64,000 nt of DNA from Dermanyssus gallinae (GCA_003439945.1 QVRM01005989.1:1-64000), one strand, 5' to 3'. Positions 12,294 to 24,302 are shown, counted from the first letter of the stretch. The notes: a model not told the origin generated them from the sequence alone. Numbers and translations are program-made.

Positions 12294-13690
12294 ATGATGA
12301 TATTTGGTGCAGACAAGGCCGCAAAATTTGCAGCAACATTCATCGGAAGGGTTATGGAACCCAGTGCGGTGGCACAGTTTGTGGTGGAACCCATGGACGG
12401 AGTAGCGGGTGAGAACGTGTCGTTACTCGAAGAGAGGTTCCATCCATGTATTGTCCAACATTGCCGGTGTTTTGTAGAACGCTTCTGGTACTTCCCTCAT
12501 CTTCTGCTCGAAATGCCTACGGAACTCTCGCAGTGACGCGGTGGTCGGAAGTTGGAAGCGATTTACCAGATCCTCGATGAACGGCGTGGTCCTAGACAGA
12601 CTATAAGTTAGCCTGTTTTGTGCATTTCTAGGGAGGCCCAGAACTCTCTTAAGAAACGTTGCCTTCACCGTGTCGAGAGCGCTAAGCTGCTGAGCGGATA
12701 GGTGTTCCCAAATTAATGTGGAATACTATAAGATGCCACCTTCAGGTTAAACAGTATTAGAGCTGTTTTTACTGAGAGCTTCTGTGGAGCCGAGATTGAG
12801 GTCATGGCGAAGATGCTGCTATTAATTCGCTGAGATATGTGGGCCGCGAAAGATGTGCCGCTTGGCGTTAGTTTAACACCCAGGTAAGTAAACTCCGAGA
12901 CAAATTCTACAGAGACACCGCCTAAGCTGAGCCTATCACTTCTCCTCAGGGATTCCCCGGGTCTGAATTTCATAGCTTTTGTCTTTGATACGTTAATCGT
13001 TAAACCATTTTGCTTGCCGTATGTCTCCAGCATCCTCAGGGACCTTTTTAAATCCATGGACACTCTACTGTATACTCCTAGGTCATCGGCATAGAGAGTT
13101 ATGCGGACACAGGGGTAGTGGTCATTGATAAGGCCCGGAAGATCACTGAATAAGACTGAGAATAAGGGCGGGCTAAGATTATCACCCTGGGGATAGCCGG
13201 TGGTTTGTAGGAAAGGCTGGTGTTCCTGAATGCCGTCATCTAGAATGACCGGGTTTGCTTTCAGGATAGCTGCCAGTATCCCTAAAACTCGTGGGCCCAC
13301 GCCCGCGGCGGCTAGCTTCTCCATGACAATATCCCTGGGGGCAGTGTCTAACGCCGCCTTGTAGTCTACAAATACAGCGTACAGTGCTTGGTGCTTGACG
13401 GTGACCGAGCGCTTCACCTCGTCTAAAAGCTCCTGGGATGCGGTCATTGTCGAATGTCTCGCGCGAAATCCATGCTGTTCCGGAGGGATGATTTCTCTTG
13501 CTTCGAGATAGAAGCTAAGCCGGCGTGCCAGGAGGCATGACAATATTTTGTAGATGCAGCTTTTCTTTGCAATGCCTCGCCAAGAGGATAGACAAAGCGG
13601 GTCACCTTTGCCTTTGGGGATGACCTTAAGCAAGCATTCCGACCAGGTTGCTAGAATTTCACCTGTTTCCAAGCACTTGTCAAAGAGTGC
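12294..13690 (-). pseudogene. LINE reverse transcriptase and C-terminal Cys/His region
   Basis: The minus-strand frame reads from about 13690 to 12713 without a stop. Motifs in order are LLKVIPKGKGDP, a PEQHGFRARHST block, AVFVDYKAALDT with the first catalytic Asp, TTGYPQGDNLSPPLFS, and ITLYADDLGVYS, the YADD box. A stop and 1-nt frameshift near 12725 break the frame. The continuation (12423-12668) is the conserved thumb/C-terminal part with FLKRVLGLPRNAQNR. A Cys/His-rich tail follows to about 12294 (KLCHRTGFHNPSDECCCKFC). There is no start codon because the 5' side is the inversion junction. Family: an APE-endonuclease LINE of the Jockey/R1 group, clade not determined. Confidence 0.85.
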
Positions 13691-13697
13691 CGTTTAA

Positions 13698-14267
13698 AGG
13701 GGCGTTAGGAGGACCGCCGCCTTTATATGTTCATTCCGGACGAATGATTTGTGGCTCGATCAATATGCCGGGGGAGCCAAGTTGACGGTTTATTCAATCC
13801 CGGTGCTGCATAAAGAGTGCAAGGCAACCAACGATGCCCTCAAAGTACTTTGCGATGGAGGTTCGATCATATATCAGCCTCTTACCAAGGTCCAGAAACC
13901 AATGCTTATTAAGGCTACCACGACATACGACGACGAAGCAGCAGGAACTGTTGCCCGTATTGCAGCTTGCAACGTGACTGCTTTTTTGGGACTACCGTTA
14001 CCGAAAAAGGCAGAGAAGAAGCCAGAGGGTATCTTGGCCAGGAAGAAAGGTAGCATTAAAGTCGAGCAGAAAACCGCCTCAACAGTTACGCCGGCTCCGC
14101 TTCCACCCGACTTAAGTCGCCTATGCAAGTCGTTCGAGGAAGCGATAAAGGAGTTGAAGGCGGCAACCGAGACCAAGAAAAACACCCAGAACAACTCGGC
14201 CGCAACTACCGGTCAAACCGTCCCAGAGACCGACAGTTCAATTAAGGGTGTGCCAGTGGATCTGTGA
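13698..14267 (+). pseudogene. LINE ORF1 C-terminal fragment (inverted segment)
   Basis: The open frame begins just after the inversion junction, with a stop at 13695-13697. It runs through a NDLWLDQYAGGAKLTVYSIP segment into a charged Lys/Ala/Thr-rich tail. A hydrophilic tail upstream of an endonuclease fits the end of a LINE ORF1 or the ORF2 leader. No zinc knuckle is seen, so the assignment rests on position. It overlaps the endonuclease frame by 20 bp. Confidence 0.5.
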
Positions 14268-14888
14268 GGGCATAAGGACGGTGCTTCCGGTCGTTCCAAA
14301 CAGCGACCTTGAAGGTTACGATATTGTCCTTTTAACGGAGACGTTCACTACTGAGCGATTCGATGTTAATGGATACTACTCATATCACTGTCCAGCTTTA
14401 CGGCCCTCGCGCGGCCGGCCAATTGGTGGAGTCTCCCTGCTGGTTGGCCCCCGACTCAAACAAGGAAGGATCCTATTGGCCGAAGACAATACCATCGTCC
14501 TCAGCACCTCCCAATTAACTTTTATTGGGATATACAGTAGTGGCAGCCGAGACTCTGTTGAAGATATCTTAGAAAAAATTGGTCGCGCCGTTGCGATTAT
14601 TCCAACTGGTGTACCAGCTCTTCTGACCGGAGACCTGAACTGTAGGCTTGGCACTGCTGCGTCTTCCCGGACAATTGGCGTTCGCCAAGCGCTAGAGGAG
14701 TATGGATTCTGGATATGTACTACTCCGTCGCCGCCAACGATTTACTCTGACGGAGGTGGACCTGGCGATAATCCGCAGAGGGGTGGGTCCTCTACAATCG
14801 ATATATTCGCCTACTCAGGTTCTGAAGAAGACATCGAATATGGCGGACAAGTGTTTGGCCTTGTAATTCCTGGATTTAAAAAGCATGT
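14248..14888 (+). pseudogene. LINE APE-type endonuclease fragment (inverted segment)
   Basis: The frame shows the apurinic-endonuclease-like blocks of LINE ORF2. DIVLLTETFTTE carries the catalytic Glu, GGVSLLVGPR follows, then VPALLTGDLNCRLG (the GDLN box) and SSTIDIFAYSG. The domain is cut at 14888 before its last His-containing block. In the parent element it was joined to the reverse transcriptase, which is now at 12294-13690 on the other strand. Target nicking by this domain starts LINE insertion; this copy is inactive. Confidence 0.85.
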
Positions 14889-14902
14889 ACACTGGTGTTT
14901 TT
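14889..14902. repeat. Target-site duplication of the nested LINE, right copy
   Basis: ACACTGGTGTTTTT, identical to 12094-12107. Confidence 0.85.
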
Positions 14903-15243
14903 GCCCGACATAGGAGCACAAAATGTGCAATTGCGGGACAATAAGTCCTCTTATACAGAATCTAGGCACACCGTCGTGTTCTTCTGCTTCCCGAATACTA
15001 TATAACGCCGGCCAGAAGATGCGACATGGTTGCATGATGTAGAACGGAATTCGCAAAAATGAAGTTATTTTATTAGCTTTCATACGAAATACCTCAAAAT
15101 CATTACCTTACGACACAGCGCTCAAAACTAACACATTTAGGCAAACGCCCATGACGATCATTTTGGTACCAAATATAATATGGCCATGCGAGTCGTGGGT
15201 GCGGAGTAATTAAGATTTTTCGGCGGACATGTCAAGATTGAGC

Positions 15244-15299
15244 GCATGCATAAATGACCTAGAATGATTTATCTGATGAAGTAGGTCATTTATGCATGC
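15244..15299. repeat. Central hairpin of foldback copy 2
   Basis: Perfect 17-bp arms (GCATGCATAAATGACCT and its complement) around a 22-bp loop. Confidence 0.85.
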
Positions 15300-15630
15300 A
15301 CTCAGTTTCATTACTCCGCAATCACGGCTCGCATTGCCATGCATTTGGTACCAAAATGATGGTTGTAGGGTAATGATTTTGAGGCATTTCGTGTGAAAGC
15401 TAATGAAATAACTTCCCACGAATACGACGATGTGTTTAATCGTCTCGCAATTGCACATTCTGTGCTCCACTGTCGGGCCAAAACATCAGTGTCACAAATT
15501 GTAGTAATTTCACTCGCACTCTAAAACAAGACTTTTTTAGAGACTATGTTTCCTTGAAAAAAATATTTGCTTTAACGAGCTCTACAATTTCATATATCGC
15601 TCTTCACACAGTCCCTGTGGTGGTCCAGGA

Positions 15631-16690
15631 CAATGTGGTTCTTTAAACGATTAGGTGGAACAGAATGTAACTGGAATGTTTAGGTGTGTTTTTAAATGCC
15701 TGTTACGTCTAGCTGTTGTCCTTTCATGAATCGAGGTGGTTACACGTAACGAAAGATGGGTCTGGTGCGCCCCAGGCCAACCTCCCCAGAAGACGCCAAA
15801 ATAACTAACACATTCAAGGAAGATTTTGATCTGTTTTTGGTGAGATAGACGTGGCATCATCCACCCCGAGTTTCATCCTAGTGTCCAAACGATAGACGCA
15901 AATATGAACTGTAATTAGCTCGGCCAAGTCTTTTCCGCTCTCTAAAGGAAGAAACATAATCTCGTAATTAGAGAGGGCGTTATTGCCAAGACAACGCGAG
16001 GCCGCAAGAGGGTGTATGGACCTTTGCATGATAGCAGGCTTTGATTGGAAACTTTTTGTCGCATCCATCGTACTGATCGGACATCGCACCATCAGACTAC
16101 CACCTACTCAGATGCCTGCTTACGCAGAACAGGGTGAGAAATTTACTCACCGGAAACAGTAAAAACACATAGGGAGACATTCTTTGCGACGCAGAAACCA
16201 GAATTCTTTGCTGTGGGTATCGACAATCCTTATTGTATATGATCTGGTGGTATTATTTCTGGTCAAAGCTCAAGAAAAATGCATAGCTTGAACTTTGGGC
16301 TTAGACAAGTAATTAATTACAGCAATTGTATCCGAAAGCTCGTAGAGTGCTGTAGTCGCAGTGACGGCCAGGTAAAAAGCGCGGCACAAAGTCGATTAAC
16401 GACGACAAATTGTCTTGCAATGCCAGAAACGGGCCGACCATTACTACAATAGTAACAGGCGCTTGTTGACATTCATTCTGAAACAGGGACGGAGTGAAAG
16501 AGAGTGGAGAAGAAGCAGAAGTCGGCAAGAAAGCGATGGCTAAGCTTCCGTTACAACGCTTGCTGAGCGTTTGCTTTGCGTCGGCCTGTTTCTGTGTACA
16601 GTGGTATGTAGGTCTGGTGCCGTGATGTCGGTACGATTCATCTTCGCGACGCGCGCACAGTGTCTTCATTACCTCAGCGAAGGCAGATGC
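15631..16690. other. Unassigned region
   Basis: No gene recognised. A minus-strand ORF reaching into the next repeat is the translation of low-complexity DNA. Confidence 0.35.
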
Positions 16691-16696
16691 GGTGGC

Positions 16697-16800
16697 GGCA
16701 ACAACAACAACAGCGGCAACAACAACAACAACATCAACAACAACAATGGCTACAGTAACAACATCAACAACAACGACAATAGTAACAACGACAACAACTA
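16697..16800. repeat. (CAA/CAN)n low-complexity tract
   Basis: CAA-dominated triplets with CAT and CGG variants. They generate poly-Asn/Thr frames on one strand and poly-Val on the other. Confidence 0.85.
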
Positions 16801-17061
16801 CCATTACTACGGCAGCTGTCAATGTGGTGGTACGTTGGAAACGTTCGTGGTTCGCCCTAATGGATCACGTCGCTAGCGGCCCAGCTGCACACGTGCCGCA
16901 TGTAGCCCGGCCGCCCGCCTCATGCACTCGCCGCGCGTCCACACGTATATGTTAGTGAGTGTGTGTTTGTCTGTCTGTATGTATATAGGCGGAGCACGAC
17001 ATCACAGCACCGATTCCTGGTGGCTTGGCAGGACGACCCCATACCCCCGTCCTTCGTACCT

Positions 17062-17079
17062 CCCCCCCCCCCCCCCCCC
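17062..17079. repeat. Poly(C) run
   Basis: 18 consecutive C, a likely sequencing or assembly weak point. Confidence 0.9.
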
Positions 17080-17379
17080 GCCCGCCCGCGCTCTCCGTTT
17101 GCTTCTTGTTGTAGCGAGGGCTCGACAAACGCGAACAGCGGGATCAGCGAATCCCGCTGGCCGCTGGAGCTGAGGCCCGAGACCAGCTGACGTGCTCAGA
17201 CCTCGGCAAGGTATCTTTCTCGAAGGCGGCGGCGGCGGCGACGACGATGATGCATGCCAACCATTCAGCGTTGTGCACGTGCCCGTCGTACGAAAGAAAG
17301 CCTGTCGAGCAACCGGCCCATTACCACAGCTTTGGCGGCTCGCGCCACCACGCTGATTTCTACTTGCTACACTACTACT

Positions 17380-17457
17380 GTTACTACTATTGCTACTGCC
17401 GCTGCTGCTGCTGCTGCTGTGGTCGCTATCGCTGCTGCTGTTGCTGTTGTTGTTGCA
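17380..17457. repeat. CTG/GTT triplet tract
   Basis: Interrupted CTG, CTA and GTT triplets. Opposite-strand frames give poly-Ser and poly-Asn. Confidence 0.8.
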
Positions 17458-18174
17458 GACCACGCGACAGCTGTGGCAATTGTTTGGACGACCTTGTAGT
17501 GGTTGCGCCGCAATGGGGCCAATCGCTCATCGAGACCAACACCTACTGTGGAACCCTACTGCTAATTTGACGGGAATTTGACGGGAAACGAGTCGTGGCT
17601 AACGGCTCAGCTAGCTTAGCGTAACGGTAATTATTCGAGTGATGGACGCGGCGGCAGACGCTCCGATGCTGCAGAGGCTCATTTAGCACCCAGGCCTAAC
17701 GTATGGTTTTTAATACCGCTTCTGCACTTCTGGGACGAGCTGTCTTCGGTACCGAAATCGTGTCCCCTCTCTCTCTTTCAGTTGTTAGTGTAGACTGTAC
17801 GCATACTGTGCGCTTGGAAAGAAAGGATAAACGATATTGTGGTTCGACATATGAGTCGTAGAGTGCAGAAATGGCATCGAAAACATTATGCCGTCAAATA
17901 TAATGTTACCATAGTGTCAAATTGCTGTTTCCTGTCAGCCCTGCAGCAGGTAAGAGAGAGGCCGTTTAACACTTTTGTCTAATTTAGTTTCGTATGTTGT
18001 TGGAAGTGCCACTCCTATAGCCGACAACCATGTCCAGGGTCGTTTATGGTTCTTCGTATGAACGTAACGGCCTAAGTTTGTTTTCATATTATGGCGGTTC
18101 ACAGATAAGTTAAAATTTTATTTTTCTGAAAGTATAATCAGTACTTAGATTTCAACGTTATTTCTACGCTATTT
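17458..18174. other. Unassigned spacer
   Basis: Nothing recognised beyond a CT run near 17765-17780. Confidence 0.35.
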
Positions 18175-18840
18175 CGCACGCAAGAAGGCCATACACGGTC
18201 TACTTTGATTTCTCGCGAGAATTCGACAGGGCAAATCATAAAATTCTCTTATTTAAAGTGGTGGCGCTTGGTATTGGCCCTAAAATCCTGGCTTGGTGCC
18301 ACTCATACCTAGCAGATCGCACCTTCGCCGTAAAAGTCGGTGACTCGGTTTCGGAGTGCTTCCCGTGCCCTTCTGGGGTCCCTCAAGGCTCCTGCTTAGG
18401 CTCACTACTGTATCTGTAGCCATCCTACTAAAGTAACAATTTTCGCTCAGGACTTGGGTGTATGTCTGCGCAACCTAAGCATAACACACAAAATTAATGC
18501 GGATGATCTAAAAATCAATGTTTAGATTAGAGGAAACGAGAATAGCTTAAAGATTCATGCAGCCATTAACAAGACTGCCACCTAGTATAAGGCTAAATAA
18601 TATGTGATCTCAGTTCCGAGATGCGTGGTCCTGAAGACAAATCCCGGCAACTGTACTTAACAAAGGATATATATATACACACAAGGTAAAATCGTACAAG
18701 GACCTAGAAGTTACGTTTGATAGGCATATAAAGTTTCGGGCACACATTGCCAATTCAGCAAAAGTTGCTTCTCGACTGTGCAATCTTATACTAAGAGTGC
18801 TCTCATCGCAAGATACCTCCAAATACGTATATATCATATT
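18175..18840 (+). mobile_element. LINE reverse transcriptase relic
   Basis: The plus-strand frame from about 18186 reads YTVYFDFSREFDRANHKIL, the FDF catalytic block of CR1/Jockey-like reverse transcriptases. It continues with LGIGPKILAWCHSYLADRT and SGVPQGSCLGSLLYL (the PQGS box) to a stop near 18418. After this only decayed remnants are readable. The first catalytic Asp is retained, but the YADD region is destroyed. Confidence 0.75.
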
Positions 18841-18999
18841 TTAACTATGACTCACTGCGTACCTCAGCAAAATAGTGGATATATAAGGCATCCTTGCGCC
18901 TATTTTTTCTGATGACAACCTTGAAATTTGATTATTTAGTTCATTCAGTTACACGCGGATTTTCGACGCCGACTCGACTCGGCTACGGCAGAATGGTGA

Positions 19000-19700
19000 G
19001 TCCCTTTCCCGAAAAGAATACAATAAATCGACGGAACGTTTCCGCGTTTTTCTTTCAACAGCAAAAACTACCATGCTCTCCCAGCGCCGGTTTCCACAGC
19101 GACACCGGCTCCGCCAGAAAACTCCTTGTGATTTTTTCTATTGGGCCCAATGTCTCGAAGGTGATCTGTTGAGCGATAAAACTTTGCTCCAGTTTGCGAT
19201 CTTTAGCCAGCTTACGGTCTTCAGCAAGACGAGCGGTTGCTCCGACATCCCGGCTGGTATGACGCGCCTACGACGTGGCCAATGAGCAATACACAATGAC
19301 GTCGTACACGAGGCACCGGCCTTCACTCCATGAAACTAGAGTGAGGCCATCCGGGCGCAGTTGGCTTTTTGGTGACAGTCCGACCGGCTCTTTTACTCCA
19401 CGTATGTGGGTCGACTGCATTTCCCGGTAAATAAACATCGGTAAGCCACATCTTGCCCAAGGGCCGCAGTCGGGAGCATCAGCAAACAAGGTCAGAATAA
19501 TTTTTTTTTTAAATAAGCCAATGGAGTCTCCGACAATCGGCACCCCTATAAGCTCAAATTCGCAAAATTGCATCCCAAATCTTTCCCAGTTTGAGCGAGG
19601 GTCGCAACCGATGTGCAATGGCAAGACCTCCTGGGGTCTACGCCTGCTTACATCACGGGGGTTCCGGCACCAGAAATACTGGAGCATGACTCGATGCTTA
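19000..19700 (-). mobile_element. LINE 3' coding fragment (conserved C-terminal region)
   Basis: The minus strand carries FADAPDCGPWARCGLPMF, SQLRPDGLTLVSWSEGRCLV and YDV, then decayed sequence including DIGPNRKNHKEF and its frame-shifted partner ETLGPIEKIT. This order, RPDGLTLVPW then DV.VVDTLA then ETLGPI, is a C-terminal block I know from several metazoan LINE ORF2 proteins; its clade is not certain. Fragments of the same kind of block occur on the plus strand at 53106-53291, 53475-53717 and 55190-55360. Frameshifted and 5'-truncated. Confidence 0.6.
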
Positions 19701-20448
19701 GCTTGCTTAATAAATTAACTTGCTTGAAGAGTTGTACATATGGTGTACCAGCGGGCAAAGGCAGGGAAGATGACAGCGTACAACAGGTGCCACGACAAGA
19801 AGTTCTTGAAACCCAGTCAGGAAAACAATACAAATTTCAATTGGGCAAGAACTAATTGAGTAATGCGGGGTAGTGAATAAAAGCCGGTGAAGCACGAGGC
19901 CCCCTCCCACGGTCTCGAAGTAGTGCCACACAATTCTTAACTCTGGGTGGAGGGAAAAAATTGAGTTTTTTATTGGGTGAAAGTCCCACACTAGAAGCTG
20001 TTAGTTGTCAGTACCGTTTCCAAACCTCCCATATAAAAATTGCATTTATTCTTGCATAAGTTGCATTACGCTGCAGTACACAGTTTGCAGTGCAAAAAAT
20101 ATTTTTTGCTCATATTTGCAATGCAATACAAATTTCATATTTTCAGTTTGTATTGTATTGTGTAGAATAAGATAATAAATAAAGGAGATGGCCGCCCGTA
20201 TCGCGATAGTTTGGTAAACCGGCCTTGACTAAACAAGATAGCCATGGAATCAGGCACTAGGATACTATGCTAAGTTGTTCCTTCTGCGAAAGAAAAACAC
20301 TTTTATGTAGCTCAGGAGCAAACAGGAGCGGTTTATTGTAACCGAGTCAATTTTGACACTTTTGGAGCAGTCTTATGAGCCCTAATAAGATAATCAAGAA
20401 ACACTAAAATTGTCTTTTAACGATAAAGGCTGCTCCAGAAGCCCTGAA

Positions 20449-20452
<4 letters not shown>
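19701..20452. other. Unassigned spacer, possibly LINE-related
   Basis: It contains GTGAAAGTCCCACACTAG near 19978-19995. This resembles GTGAGAGTCTCCCACTAG near 54030-54050 and may be a shared retrotransposon end. No gene seen. Confidence 0.3.

Positions 20453-20503
<51 letters not shown>
20453..20503. repeat. (TA)n microsatellite
   Basis: About 25 TA units. Confidence 0.95.
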
Positions 20504-20505
<2 letters not shown>

Positions 20506-21715
20506 TGATGACTATAAATTGGCTTAAGAACCCTACATAAACCTTTCAATCAAGTATCAGTATTGGTAGACAATGACAACACAGTCTCCTGCAGCAATAT
20601 AACTTGAATTCTATACTTTATTTATTTAAAAGCCTGAGCAGAGTTGTCTGTCCATCTTAACCCCTCTACTACCGTAGTCGTTTTCCATCTTAATCTTCCA
20701 TCACTGTTGTAATTTTTGTTTAATCTTTTTCTTAATATTATTCGTTTTGTTAGCATTGTTGTTATTATTATAGTTAGTATTGTTACAGTTGTCATTGTTA
20801 TAGAAGTTGTTGCTGTTGGTATGTATAAGTGTAAACGTTTCTGCTCTTCTCGTCGCCGTATACCGTATTTTTAGCGTCTCTGTCGGGCTATCAACAGCCA
20901 GTATATAGGCCTATATCTGTACGTGTATACGCACATGTGTTTACATGCATTTTAATATTACTATGTGGCCACAATGAGCAGGTGCGAATTGCGTACTTTG
21001 TTCTGTCGGGAACATTCGTCCGTCGCTTCGTCAACATTTACTGAAGATCTGTTTCTAGTAAAGATTTTCTTCTTCTATCTTATCTTATTTGATAATCGGG
21101 TGGCGTCAACAACACTATAGGCCCGCTACCACCTCGCCACTCCAGTGTCGGAGAAGTTTATTCTACTTCGACGCGTGTCATGAGATTTATCACGAGATCA
21201 CCGTTCTCACGACGCTAATTATTTTTATACTATTCTTATTATTATTGTTCTCACGACGCAACCCTTTAGCTTGCGTTCATTTTTTTGTCAACAACATGCG
21301 GCATTAACAACAATTTATTAGCCCAATGCAATATACCATTGCCTAACCCGTTGTCATCGTAAAATCGTGCCACACCGTCTATCCTATCCTCCAATGTAGT
21401 GTGTAGAAGCTGCTCTGTACGTGAAACTTTGACTATTCGACGCAACACCTTTATTCCACCTGCTTGCTGCCCTTTTGAGAACAGATCGGCGGATTTCGAC
21501 GCGAAGAAAAAAACTTCACTTCGACGTATTCATCTCTTCGATCAATCATTTCTTCTTGTCAATAGGTTTGGCCGGATATCGCTTGGCCGTTTCATCTTCC
21601 GAAAACGGTTTGCGACTAAAATACTATGAGAATGTAAGAATGAGAAAGGTAGACAAACAGGGAGAGGGAAAGATAGAGAGAGAGAGTGACATATTATGCA
21701 ATGTATGCACTGGCC

Positions 21716-21746
21716 GGAATCGACCCTCAGCTTGATCACTCGGCCA
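21716..21746 (-). ncRNA. tRNA-like A/B box patch, possible SINE fragment
   Basis: On the minus strand TGGCCGAGTGATCAAG resembles a Ser/Leu tRNA A box. GGGTCGATTCC resembles a B box and follows only 4 bases later. A real tRNA needs about 30-60 bases between the boxes, so this can only be a deleted tRNA-derived repeat or chance. Confidence 0.25.
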
Positions 21747-22330
21747 ACTGAAGAAGAAGAAGGACGGGCAGAACGAGATCAGAACCGGAACTTCAACTTT
21801 TGATAGCTGGCTCGGGCGCTGCGAGACAAGATGTTGTCTTCTGCAGTGTTCATGTCGGCTGGCACGCGTGGTAGCGTGCCAGCCTTAACAAAGACTCAAT
21901 CACGCAACAGAGGTCGTTAATTGAGGGGTGTGTCGTGTATCGTAACGTGCTTCCTATCGTGTGTATAGTGCGTGACGTGTATGTAATTGCGTGTGTGGCT
22001 TGGTGTGGTTGCGTGAGAAACAATTGCAGGCAGGCAATGAGCCTGACGTAGAGTTTGTTTAGCTTGTAGCTTGCCCCGATACCACTTCTTCTAGTGCTAG
22101 CGCGCAAGGGACTTTTCTGTTCGTCTGTTCGTGCAACTACGTCGGCGGACGTTGAGCGCGTTTTTTCAAGAACTGTGTGACCACGCAGAAGCTTTTCGGA
22201 AGTGGCATGTGCTTCGAATGGTAACGCCAGCCCAGCTTGAGTCGAAAGGGCTAGGTTCCCTCATATTGTATGATCGCTTTCCTCCTTCTATTGCTTTACT
22301 TTGCTTCCACTGCTTCTTATTTCTTATGTT

Positions 22331-22355
22331 TATATATATATATATATATATATAT
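22331..22355. repeat. (TA)n microsatellite
   Basis: About 12 TA units. Confidence 0.9.
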
Positions 22356-23095
22356 GGCATATCAATTTGTGTGCTTGCAACACGGCTAAGCATAGGTGTA
22401 TATGCGTGTATATATTTACAGTTTCTCTTCATGAGTGTATAGTATATATATATATATATGTATGTGTATAAATATCATTAATTTTCGCTTTTCTTCGCTT
22501 AGTGGCTCATCAAAGCCACTACACTACTAGCCAAATGAAGGCCCAACTTTCGTTTGTTCGATTCTTCTGGCTCTGTCCTGTAAAAATGTGTGCCTTGAAG
22601 CTGCCTTGATGAGTTAGTTTGTATATTAGGTAAGAATTAGGCCCACGTTGTCCCATTGGTTAGCTGCTGGTAGCCGCAGTGTCTCTTTTTTCTGATCACT
22701 GCGTTAGTCTACACGATTCATAGCTACTATGTACAGTTGGCAAAAGCATGCGCATCAAGTATTTGCGTTTGAGACTTGCGGTAGGACTTTAGCCCCCGCA
22801 GCGCAATAGTGGGTGTATTTTTGTTTGTGTGTATATGTGTGTACGAATGGCAGTTCAGCATCGGTAGCCGTTGACAGATGCGTGCATCTTGCATGCATGC
22901 AGATTAGACATGGAAGAACTACAGACATTAACACTGCTCGTTTTAAATCGTACAGAATCGTCATCGCCTTGATATCCTATCGTATCAGCCGGGCGTCGAC
23001 GCGTTCCTACATCCGTACGTCGAGCAGGAGGCCATGTATTTAGGGGACCTAAAGGCTGCACGCTACGTTGTCGAGACACAAGGAGGCCAGTAGAA

Positions 23096-23112
23096 CCCCC
23101 CCCCCCCCCCCC
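23096..23112. repeat. Poly(C) run
   Basis: 17 consecutive C. Confidence 0.9.
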
Positions 23113-24301
23113 GTCCCCTCATCACTGCTACCACTGTCACCAGCAAAGAGCTGACTGCACATGCATACCAACAAAGAATTCGACATTCATTCGTTCATTC
23201 TACATTCTAGGAGGTCGTTGCCCTCAATAGGATTTGGCCCTCCTCCTTTTGGCCCTTCTCTGAAGCTTAGATGTCGTGTGTGCAGCACGACCTCACGACC
23301 TGGGCGATCCCGATACGATTCGCTAGGTTATTGCAGGGTTGTTGCCAAAGTGGTTTTTGTCGCATTCTGCAGCCAGCCCCAAAGAAGGTCGTGCATTGAT
23401 CGTGCACGACCATGCTGCGATGCTTCCCGCCCGCCCTGCCCCGTGCAGCTCCAACGTCCAACACGCTCAGATCCCAGCCTTTTGCATTCGCAACTGTATT
23501 CTGATTCGCCGTCGCCGCAGCCGCATGTAAATGCCATACTTCGACGATGGCATAACGTCTATAGTCATCGCCGACCAGCCAGTAATAATGGCGGTATTGT
23601 GACTGGTACCACGCGTCATGTATACGATCGTGGTATAAGCGCCTCGCTGGTATAAATAAAGGCGCATGTCCGTAGACAGGCGCTGTTCGCTCATTGGCTG
23701 TCCCATACTTCCATGCTAGTCAGTTCGTGGTAGCAATTTAGGGAGATACAATGAGTTCGACTTTTCCTCGACATCTTTGATAGATAGATAGATAGACACC
23801 CTAACCATTATCACTACTGCTACTAGGATAAGCTGAATATGAATAGACTAGCGAACGATTTAGCGAACCAATGTACTCAGGAAGACTGGCTCAAATGTGC
23901 CCAAAGAAGAGTAAAATTAAAATATAAATGGACGCAGCTAAAAGGGGCGGTTGACAGAGCATCAATAAAAAAAAGTCGGCTTGCAGTAAACAACCAACCA
24001 TACTGAGACTAGCATGCATGCATGGCATACAAACAAGCTTACCATTCAGCCAATTAAGTAAAATTATCGATCCATTTATCCAAAATCAATACTTGCTATC
24101 CATCGGCTTGTAGCTGGCGGAGGGCCCTCAGCCAATTGCAGCAATGGTTAGTGGTAGTAGTGTAGTCATAGGTAATATCAGTTGTGGGAATATTAGCCAC
24201 CAGCAAGCTCCCCGTCTGACGACAAGCAACAGCGCGTTGTGCATAACATAGGAAGATAAGCGCCCGGCCGACAAGGGAGAGAGAGAGTATAGAGAACAGT
24301 A

Positions 24302-24302
24302 C

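Larger units (their letters stand above)
12108..14888 (-). mobile_element. LINE with inverted 5' segment (twin-priming structure)
   Basis: The left part (12108 to about 13697) is the 3' half in minus orientation. It begins at a T-run, which is the complement of an A-rich 3' tail (TAATAGTAAATAATAAAA), and contains the reverse transcriptase. The right part (about 13698-14888) is in plus orientation and contains the end of ORF1 followed by the start of the endonuclease. A 14-bp duplication flanks the whole. Twin-primed reverse transcription produces exactly this order: RT(-), then 5' piece(+), then target duplication. The end of the endonuclease and the RT N-terminal region are missing at the junction. 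Inversion junction: about 13690-13700. Confidence 0.85.
11953..15630. mobile_element. Foldback element, family 1, copy 2, split by a LINE insertion
   Basis: The left arm (11953-12107) reads GAAATTGTAGAGCTCGATAA and continues like positions 30-140 of copy 1. After the LINE, the same arm resumes at 14889 with GCCCGACATAGGAGCACAAA. It runs to a central hairpin at 15244-15299 and the opposite arm to about 15630 (GAGCTCTACAATTTCATATA). Removing 12108-14888 plus one copy of the duplication restores the arm order seen in copy 1. It is more diverged than copy 1 and has no transposase. Confidence 0.8.
20504..24301. other. Unassigned region with microsatellites
   Basis: No gene supported. It contains GTT/ATT-rich DNA at 20720-20820, a short (GA)n at 21672-21688, a tRNA-like patch at 21716-21746, TA tracts at 22331-22355 and 22441-22458, a C-run at 23096-23112 and a GATA repeat at 23779-23795. 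The longer ORFs, such as one at 23161-23655, have no recognisable domain. Confidence 0.4.

Noticed and set aside
16313..16822. 169-codon minus-strand ORF rich in Val
   Set aside because: It translates a CAA/GTT-type repeat, and both strands are open through it. No domain.
23161..23655. 164-codon plus-strand ORF
   Set aside because: No recognisable domain. It overlaps opposite-strand frames of similar openness and starts in unassigned repeat-rich DNA.
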